This document shows positions 5,702-10,488 of a stretch of DNA of 10,488 nt, one piece after another. The DNA is from Spirochaetaceae bacterium (GTDB lineage Bacteria; Spirochaetota; Spirochaetia; SZUA-6; Fen-1364): assembly GCA_003170115.1 (NCBI GenBank), contig PMZS01000042.1:1926-12413 (forward strand). Reading direction: 5' to 3'. Positions within the stretch are counted from its first letter, which is position 1; every line of letters starts with the position of its first letter. The translations under genes were made by a program, and so were the position numbers. The notes under the pieces are model-generated. The model was not told where the DNA came from. It made no database searches and worked only from the letters and a program-made list of their open reading frames with translations.

Positions 5702-6748
5702 TTGAGCTTCCCCCGCACCTGGCCACGCTACCTGCCCGACCTCACCCTCTGGCATTCCTGGCATTCCGAGCGCGGCACTCTCCCGTCGGCCTGGAAAGGA
5801 ATGCAGCTCACCGAGATCTGCAGAAGCCTTGGCGTCACATCGTGGCGTCCGGTGCGGCCCTGGCGAATCGAGCTTTCCGGAGTCGGCATTCGGGAATCGA
5901 AAAATGCAATCGAGCGGACCCTGGTCTGGGAAACCGCCGCGGGCACGCTCACGTCGCGGTGGACGCTCGGGCCGGACGGGGATTGGTGGCAGTCCGAGTA
6001 CCCTGTGAAGAGGAGTACCGATCTCCGCGCCGCCCGGATGGTCGCGGAAGCACGGAAGTATGAGCTGGGGACATGGCCAGGTCACGAAGTGCCCGCACAG
6101 GCGTCTTCAGACGAGATACCCGCCGTCCAGCTTCCGCAGAGACCGTGGTCGGAGCTCTTCCACACGTTCCTCGGCTGGTCCGAGGGCCTCGTACTCTTTC
6201 TGGAGGAGCCGGATGCGCTGCGTGACGTGGTGAAAATACTCGAGGAAAAGCTTGCCAGGCTCGTGGCGGAGATCATGCGCCTGCCTGGATCGACCGTGGT
6301 GTCTCCGGATAATCTCGACGGCCAGTTCATCGCTCCCGCGGCGTTCGAGGAGATGCTTGCTCCCAGCTACAGGAAGAGCGTGGAAATGCTGCGGGCATGC
6401 GGCAAAAGACTGGTCGTACACGTGGGAGGTCCCGTACGTCGGCTTCTCCCGGGCCTCGCCGATTGCGGAATTGATTGCGTGGAAGGAGTGTGCGGGCCGC
6501 CGCAGGGTGACTCTCCCCTTGCCGAGGCGCGCGGACTCTCGGGAGCGCGGATGGCGCTGTGGGGAGGGATCCCTCAGGACAGCCTCCTTGCCTCCTTCCC
6601 GGAATCGGGCTTCCGCGAAGCCGCTGAGGCTGCGTTCTCCATGGCCCGCGCTGACCCGGGAGTCATCGTCGGCGTGGCGGACCGCGTGCCGGTGAGTGCG
6701 CTGCCTGAGAGGCTCGAAGCCCTGGCCCGCATGTCACTCGAGATGTGA
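5702..6748 (+). CDS. UroD-like (MtaA/CmuA superfamily) protein
   Basis: This 348-residue protein resembles the uroporphyrinogen decarboxylase superfamily, but the branch related to MtaA/CmuA corrinoid methyltransferases rather than haem HemE. Visible marks: an N-terminal block WHSERGTLPSAWKGM and RPWR (52-55), PDNLDGQF (202-209), VVHVGGPVRRLLPGLADCGIDCVEGV (238-263) and ALWGGIPQ (285-292). The His of the metal/substrate site is His240; the Cys found two residues later in MtaA (HxC) is Gly242 here, so MtaA-type zinc binding is not evident. The start is TTG 5702, directly after the oxidoreductase stop. The family-like N-terminal block lies upstream of the first in-frame ATG (5801), and no other start codon lies between, which supports TTG. 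It may be a methyltransferase or decarboxylase acting with the preceding dehydrogenase, but the reaction is inferred and the substrate unknown. It ends 13 bp from the convergent aldo-keto reductase gene. Confidence 0.8.
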   Translation: MSFPRTWPRYLPDLTLWHSWHSERGTLPSAWKGMQLTEICRSLGVTSWRPVRPWRIELSGVGIRESKNAIERTLVWETAAGTLTSRWTLGPDGDWWQSEYPVKRSTDLRAARMVAEARKYELGTWPGHEVPAQASSDEIPAVQLPQRPWSELFHTFLGWSEGLVLFLEEPDALRDVVKILEEKLARLVAEIMRLPGSTVVSPDNLDGQFIAPAAFEEMLAPSYRKSVEMLRACGKRLVVHVGGPVRRLLPGLADCGIDCVEGVCGPPQGDSPLAEARGLSGARMALWGGIPQDSLLASFPESGFREAAEAAFSMARADPGVIVGVADRVPVSALPERLEALARMSLEM

Positions 6749-6761
6749 TCGACCCACACCT

Positions 6762-7754
6762 TCAGTCCGCCAGCGCCGCCTCGATTTTTGCAAGATCCTC
6801 CGCGGTAAACGCGGGGCTGCGAATGATGCCCGCGCAGTCGTCGATCTGTGAGGGCCTGCTCGCCCCGATGAGCACCGAGGTGACCCGGCCCGAGCGCAGC
6901 ACCCACGCCAGCGCCATCTGCGCGAGGCTCTGCCCGCGAGCGGAGGCGATGTCGTTGAGCCGGCAAAGGCGGGCCCGCACGGCCTCGGTGATCTCCTCTG
7001 CTTTCAGGAACGCGCTGGGGCCGGCAGCGCGGGAATCCGCGGGGATCCCTGCAAGGTAGCGGTCCGTGAGAAGGCCGCGCGCCAGCGGCGAGAAGGCGAT
7101 ACATCCCACCCCTTCGGATTCGAGAAGGTCGAGAAGCCCCTCTTCCACCCAGCGATTGAGCATGGAATAGGAGGGCTGGTGGATGAGACAGGGCGTTCCG
7201 AGACCGCGGAGGATCTCGATGGCCCTCCGTGCTTCGGGCGGTTTGTAGTTGGAGATGCCCGCGTACAGCGCCTTGCCCTGGCGGACCACGTGATCGAGGG
7301 CCGCCATTGTTTCTTCAAGGGGCGTCTCGGGGTCCGGTCTGTGCGAATAGAAGATGTCCACGTAGTCCAGCCCCATGCGCCGCAGGCTCTGGTCCAGGCT
7401 GGCGACAAGCTGCTTCTTCGAGCCCCATTCCCCGTACGGCCCCGGCCACATCAGGTATCCGGCCTTGGTCGAAATGATCAACTCGTCGCGCCACGCACCC
7501 AGGTCGCTCCTGAGGATGCTGCCGAAGCTCTCCTCCGCGGATCCGGGCGGCGGCCCGTAGTTGTTCGCCAGATCGAAGTGCGTGATCCCGAGGTCGAATG
7601 CCCGACGTATCATCGCGCGGGCATTTTCCAGCGTCGAATCGCCGCCGAAGTTGTGCCAGAGACCGAGGGACACAACGGGAAGTTTGAGGCCGCTCCGACC
7701 GCACCGTGCATATTTCATTGAAGAATACCGGTCGTTGTTCGGTAAATAATTCAT
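6762..7754 (-). CDS. Aldo-keto reductase, YghZ/GprA-like
   Basis: This 330-residue aldo-keto reductase closely resembles E. coli YghZ (GprA), an NADPH-dependent reductase of L-glyceraldehyde 3-phosphate and methylglyoxal-like aldehydes. The likeness runs end to end: N-terminal NNDRYSSMKYARCGRSGLKLP, SLGLWHNFG, FDLANNYGPPPGSAEE, IISTKAGYLMWPGPYG, VDIFYSHRPD, LIHQPSYSMLNRWV and SVLIGASRPSQ. The catalytic tetrad is intact: Asp61, Tyr66, Lys97 and His138. The NADP-binding C-terminal block (about 292-305) is also typical. Likely role: reduction and detoxification of reactive aldehydes in the cytoplasm; the exact substrate in this organism is inferred. Start 7754 is fixed by the alignment of the first 20 residues with YghZ as I remember it. 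There is no Shine-Dalgarno site; an extended -10 box ends 6 nt before ATG. The gene is divergent from the cyclase-like gene across 57 bp. Confidence 0.93.
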   Translation of the reverse strand: MNYLPNNDRYSSMKYARCGRSGLKLPVVSLGLWHNFGGDSTLENARAMIRRAFDLGITHFDLANNYGPPPGSAEESFGSILRSDLGAWRDELIISTKAGYLMWPGPYGEWGSKKQLVASLDQSLRRMGLDYVDIFYSHRPDPETPLEETMAALDHVVRQGKALYAGISNYKPPEARRAIEILRGLGTPCLIHQPSYSMLNRWVEEGLLDLLESEGVGCIAFSPLARGLLTDRYLAGIPADSRAAGPSAFLKAEEITEAVRARLCRLNDIASARGQSLAQMALAWVLRSGRVTSVLIGASRPSQIDDCAGIIRSPAFTAEDLAKIEAALAD

Positions 7755-7760
7755 GGGAAC

Positions 7761-7769
7761 AGAATACCA
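7761..7769 (-). promoter_or_regulatory. Putative extended -10 promoter of the aldo-keto reductase gene
   Basis: On the minus strand TGGTATTCT matches an extended -10 element (TGnTATAAT-like). It lies 6 nt before ATG 7754, so transcription would start at or beside the start codon. No good -35 box is seen, as is common for extended -10 promoters. Confidence 0.4.
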
Positions 7770-7777
7770 TTTCGAAC

Positions 7778-7786
7778 GTTTAAAAC
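7778..7786. promoter_or_regulatory. Possible operator between divergent genes
   Basis: The 57-bp AT-richer gap 7755-7811 holds small overlapping palindromes: TTCGAA (7771-7776), AACGTT (7775-7780) and GTTT-A-AAAC (7778-7786). They lie just upstream of the aldo-keto reductase -10 box. They may bind a regulator, but they are short and could be chance. No clear + strand promoter was found for the cyclase-like gene. Confidence 0.2.
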
Positions 7787-7811
7787 ACTCACCCACAAAA
7801 GGATTTGAACG

Positions 7812-8306
7812 ATGCAGCTCGAGCCCGCGATTCGAAATGACCTGATCGAACTCATTGCTGCGAACTTCAGGGCCGGCCCGTCCAGGGGGATTCACCACGA
7901 TTTCAAGACACGCCGATGGGCCGGGGACGGCGGCATCATCGCCTTCGCCCTGAGAGACCACCAGATGCGCGCCGTGCGCTTCGCCATCGAGCTGCAGAGC
8001 ACGATGCCGGTGTTCAACCTTTCCGCCTCGGGTTCGCCCACCGGAGACATTGCGCTGCGTCTTGGCATCGATTCCGGCCGGGTGAAGTTCTGCATTGAAA
8101 CGGGTACAATCGTTTCCGATGTCATCAATCACGCGGCGCACCTCGAGAAGTCATCGACGCATCCGGAAACAGTCGCCGTTTCCCGGGTGGCCTCGATCTT
8201 CCGTTTGGGCGGCATCTTCGAGGAGAAGGATTTCTTCCGCACGATCCGGCGGCTGGACGCCCTGCTCTGCGAGGAGCTTCCCGACAGAGCCGAACGGCCG
8301 GCCTGA
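7812..8306 (+). CDS. Short degenerate class III cyclase-like protein
   Basis: This 164-residue protein looks like a shortened class III adenylate/guanylate cyclase domain. WAGDGGIIAFAL (36-47) matches the second metal site (Asp39), and LRLGIDSGRV (82-91) followed by TGTIVSDVINHAAHLEK (97-113) matches the later cyclase core. The first metal-binding motif (FxDxxGFT-like), which normally lies some 45 residues before GDG, is absent: the protein opens with MQLEPAIRNDLIELIAANF. The transition-state arginine expected four residues after Asn106 is His110, and Arg35 appears at the substrate-lysine position. It is therefore probably not a working cyclase and may bind a nucleotide or partner. AAAAGGA ends 8 nt before ATG 7812 and supports this start. 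There is no signal peptide or membrane segment. It heads a probable three-gene operon with the split-barrel protein 18 bp downstream and the 7TM-GAF sensor. Confidence 0.72.
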   Translation: MQLEPAIRNDLIELIAANFRAGPSRGIHHDFKTRRWAGDGGIIAFALRDHQMRAVRFAIELQSTMPVFNLSASGSPTGDIALRLGIDSGRVKFCIETGTIVSDVINHAAHLEKSSTHPETVAVSRVASIFRLGGIFEEKDFFRTIRRLDALLCEELPDRAERPA

Positions 8307-8324
8307 GAGAGAGGACCGGTCGGA

Positions 8325-8840
8325 ATGAATGCCCGGGGATCGGAACGGCCCATGAGGCGCGCCGGGCGGGAAATCATCGACCAGGCGGCGCTCGACGATA
8401 TCTTCCGATCAGCACGGATCCTTTTCATCGCCCTGCGCGACGAGCCCGCACCCTATGTGCTCCCCGTCTGCTTCGGCGTCGAGGCCGAGACGCTGTACGT
8501 GCACAGCGCCCTGGTCGGCACGAAGATCGACCTCCTCCGCAGCCACCCCGTCGTGGGGTTTTCCGCGTGCACGGACATGACCGTCACGCCCGGCGCAATG
8601 GCCTGCGACTTCACTTCCGCGGCACGGAGCGTGGTCGGCACGGGACGCGCTCGAATCGTGGAAAGCGCGGAGGAACGCATCAGGGGCCTGGACTCGATCA
8701 TGCGCCACTACAGTGAGGGGCCGCTCGGGAAGCCTTCCTACCGCCCCGATTCGCTCTCGCGCACCTGCGTGATCGCAATCCGCATCGATACGCTGCGCGG
8801 GAAAAGCACGGGCGAGCTGAATGAACCGGGGTGCCGATAA
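8325..8840 (+). CDS. FMN-binding split-barrel protein (NimA/PNPOx-like)
   Basis: This 171-residue protein matches the pyridoxamine 5'-phosphate oxidase-like split-barrel family, in particular the NimA-type branch. Typical blocks are MRRAGREIIDQAALDDIFR (10-28), PYVLPVCFGVEAETLYVHSALVGTKIDLLRSHPVVGF (43-79), SVVGTGRARIVESAEER (102-118) and LDSIMRHY (122-129). His60 in YVHSA is at the conserved position near the flavin in NimA relatives. Members bind FMN, F420 or haem; some reduce nitroimidazoles, but most have no known substrate, so no resistance role should be assumed. The start at 8325 follows GAGAGAGGA with 9-nt spacing; ATG 8352 (at MRRAG) is the main alternative and would fit the family N-terminus as well. 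It lies 18 bp after the cyclase-like gene and 8 bp before the sensor gene, so it is probably in the same transcript. Confidence 0.83.
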   Translation: MNARGSERPMRRAGREIIDQAALDDIFRSARILFIALRDEPAPYVLPVCFGVEAETLYVHSALVGTKIDLLRSHPVVGFSACTDMTVTPGAMACDFTSAARSVVGTGRARIVESAEERIRGLDSIMRHYSEGPLGKPSYRPDSLSRTCVIAIRIDTLRGKSTGELNEPGCR

Positions 8841-8843
8841 GGA
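8839..8843 (+). promoter_or_regulatory. Ribosome-binding site of the 7TM-GAF sensor gene
   Basis: AAGGA overlaps the stop codon of the split-barrel gene and lies 5 nt before ATG 8849. It favours that codon over the in-frame GTG at 8831 and suggests coupled translation. Confidence 0.55.
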
Positions 8844-8848
8844 AGCGC

Positions 8849-10488
8849 ATGCCCTTTCTCCTGGGCCTCGACATCGCCTGCCTGACGCTCTCTCTTGCCT
8901 TGTCTTCCGGCCTCGCGCTCGTGGTGTGCGGGGCCGGCCTGGACAAGCCTCTCAACCGGAACTTCGTTCTCTTCACCACAATGGAGGCAGGGTTCATCGT
9001 CTGTTCCCTGCTCCTGAGGCTCTCCCTTCACTTCCGCGCCGGCAACCCGCAAGTGCTCCTCGAGTGTGCCACTCTTTTCTTCGCCCTCAGCCCCCCGTTC
9101 CTCCTCCTGTTCTGCGTGCGCTATTCGCGGGTGCGCGGCTGGTGGCCGATTGCCGCGGTCGGGGGTGTCATCGCCGGCATGCTGGTCCTGGCAGCCCCGC
9201 TCGCGGAGGGCAAGCTCGTGGCGGATCCCTGGATGAGCACCGAGGGACTGGTGTTCTACCGCGTACTCCCCCTGGGACTCGTATCGGCCATGCTGCCCAC
9301 TTCCTGCCTCCTGGCATCCTTCGTCCTGCTGGCAACGGTGTGGCGGCGGGAGAACACACCCTCCATCGCCCTGAGCGTCGGTCTGCTCCTCGCCGGCTTC
9401 CTCGTGGGGGGCATTGCACAGCCGCGCTTCCCCCTCATGGCAATCACGAGCATGGCCAGCGTTGCACTCCTGGGCTGGGGGATTATCCGGCGCCAGCTCT
9501 TCAATCCGCTGCGCGAGCTGGCTTCGAACCTGCGGGAACGCTCCCACCGGCAGGAGCTTATCTCCCAGATCAGCCGCAGGACCGCGACGCTCCTTCGACT
9601 CGATGAGCTGCTCGGGCAGGCCGCGACGCTCATCCGCGATTCATTCGACTACTTCACCGTGGCCGTGTTTCTCGTCTCGGGCGATGAGCTGGTGCTCAAG
9701 GCCTCCACCCACCCCGCCGCCCCGCAACACATCAACAACTTCCGGTTGAAGGTCGGTCAGGAAGGGATCTGCGGCTGGGTGGCGGCCGCGGGACGGCCCC
9801 TCGTTGTGGGCGATGTCAGCCGCGAATCGCGCTACGTCTCGATCCTTGACTCCGCGAAGACCCTGTCCGAGCTTGCCGTGCCCATTCTCCGAAGTGACAG
9901 GGTGATCGGCGTGCTGGACGTTCAGAGCAGCAGGCTGGACGCGTTCAGCGAGATGGACGTCCTCACCCAGCAGACAATCGCCGACCAGCTCTCCTCGTCG
10001 ATCGAGAATGCGCGCCTGTACGAGGAGACCGGGCGGCGGGCGGAGCGCCTTTCCCTGGTGAACAGGATTTCCGCCGCGGCGGGCGCCGTCCTCGATCTGG
10101 ATGACCTGCTTGAGACCGTGCACCGCGAGGTCACTCCCATCTTCGAGGCGGACGCGTTCTTTATCGCCCTGCTGGACGAGAAGGGGGACACGCTGGATTT
10201 CCGTATCCAGGTCGACGAGGGACGGCGGGAGACGCCGGTGCGGGAGCCCCTTGGCTCCGGGCTCACCTCGCGCGTGGTCGCCACCAGAAAGCCGCTCCTG
10301 GTGAACGCGTCGGGCCCCGAAGACCCGTCTGGCACGTTGTGGGGCACCGGCAAGGCACCGACGTCCTGGATCGGCGTGCCCATGCTGATCGGGGAACGCC
10401 TCATCGGCGTCATGAGCGTGCAGACCTATCGGGTCCGCCGCTACGACACCGAGGACCTGCTCCTTGCCACGACGATCGCCGACCAGGT
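8849..10488 (+). CDS. Seven-TM sensor with two GAF domains (3' end missing)
   Basis: The reading frame stays open from ATG 8849 to the window edge, giving 546 residues of an incomplete protein. About seven hydrophobic segments (roughly 4-27, 38-60, 69-91, 99-118, 135-163, 172-190, 194-213) form a membrane module like the 7TM input regions of some histidine kinases. RRQLFNPLREL leads into a helical linker, then GAF domain 1 (about 245-388, with KVGQEGICGWVAAAGRPLVVGDV and ELAVPILRSDRVIGVLDVQS) and GAF domain 2 (about 407-546, with SGLTSRVVATRKPLLVN and WIGVPMLIGERLIGVMSVQ). A second repeat of the same pattern suggests domain duplication. The output domain lies beyond the window and may be a histidine kinase, GGDEF, HD-GYP or phosphatase domain. 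GTG 8831 is an alternative start that would add a basic MPIRKR. The tight 8-bp spacing to the previous gene suggests an operon. Confidence 0.85.
   Translation, partial: MPFLLGLDIACLTLSLALSSGLALVVCGAGLDKPLNRNFVLFTTMEAGFIVCSLLLRLSLHFRAGNPQVLLECATLFFALSPPFLLLFCVRYSRVRGWWPIAAVGGVIAGMLVLAAPLAEGKLVADPWMSTEGLVFYRVLPLGLVSAMLPTSCLLASFVLLATVWRRENTPSIALSVGLLLAGFLVGGIAQPRFPLMAITSMASVALLGWGIIRRQLFNPLRELASNLRERSHRQELISQISRRTATLLRLDELLGQAATLIRDSFDYFTVAVFLVSGDELVLKASTHPAAPQHINNFRLKVGQEGICGWVAAAGRPLVVGDVSRESRYVSILDSAKTLSELAVPILRSDRVIGVLDVQSSRLDAFSEMDVLTQQTIADQLSSSIENARLYEETGRRAERLSLVNRISAAAGAVLDLDDLLETVHREVTPIFEADAFFIALLDEKGDTLDFRIQVDEGRRETPVREPLGSGLTSRVVATRKPLLVNASGPEDPSGTLWGTGKAPTSWIGVPMLIGERLIGVMSVQTYRVRRYDTEDLLLATTIADQ

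Noticed and set aside
8325..8840. Calling the split-barrel protein a nitroimidazole resistance (nim) gene
   Set aside because: NimA-like folds are widespread and most members have no shown reductase activity; the sequence supports the fold, not resistance.
8738..9547. Long minus-strand open frame (269 codons) opposite the 7TM sensor gene
   Set aside because: Its composition (rich in Glu, Gln, His, Gly) is typical of antisense to Leu-rich membrane coding; no domain is recognisable and the + strand gene is clear.
8821..9606. Overlapping + strand frame starting at ATG 8821
   Set aside because: It is a shadow of the 7TM-GAF gene in another frame; its product is Arg/Pro-rich, with no domain.

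Overview
The window is a GC-rich, densely packed bacterial chromosome segment with ten protein genes on both strands, short gaps and one gene cut by the right edge. No RNA genes, insertion sequences, CRISPR arrays or long repeats were seen. The host is probably a GC-rich spirochaete or a relative. This is inferred from the TatT-type lipoprotein next to a TRAP solute-binding protein (a pairing first described in Treponema pallidum) and from remembered similarity of the HAD hydrolase to spirochaetal and clostridial proteins. Both are weak evidence, and other phyla also carry TatT proteins.

Left part (1-2312). A small putative DNA-binding protein (60-290, +) converges, with a 1-bp gap, on a two-gene operon on the minus strand: tatT-like lipoprotein (2249-1299), then dctP-like TRAP solute-binding protein (1299-292). 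The two are coupled by a TGATG stop/start overlap. The TRAP membrane subunits (DctQ/DctM) that would be expected downstream are absent.

Middle part (2313-6748, + strand). A HAD hydrolase is divergent from tatT across a 63-bp gap that holds two overlapping, opposed sigma70-like promoters. It is followed by a GAF/HD-GYP protein with its own promoter (likely c-di-GMP phosphodiesterase), a zinc-ribbon/TM2 membrane protein, a Gfo/Idh/MocA oxidoreductase and a UroD-like (MtaA/CmuA superfamily) protein. The last two abut in the same frame: TGA is directly followed by a TTG start.

Right part (6749-10488). An aldo-keto reductase resembling E. coli YghZ/GprA lies on the minus strand, convergent with the UroD-like gene. 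It is divergent from a + strand run of three genes: a short degenerate class III cyclase-like protein, an FMN-binding split-barrel (NimA/PNPOx-like) protein, and a seven-TM sensor with two GAF domains that runs off the window.

Theme and limits. Signalling proteins (HD-GYP, cyclase-like, 7TM-GAF-GAF) alternate with small-molecule metabolism. No single obvious new multi-gene system stands out. The most interesting points are the TRAP binding protein without a permease and without the usual ligand-binding arginine, the cyclase-like protein that lacks key catalytic residues, and a recurring -10 box placed 6-10 nt upstream of start codons, which suggests leaderless mRNAs. All family assignments come from reading motifs by eye, without database searches.
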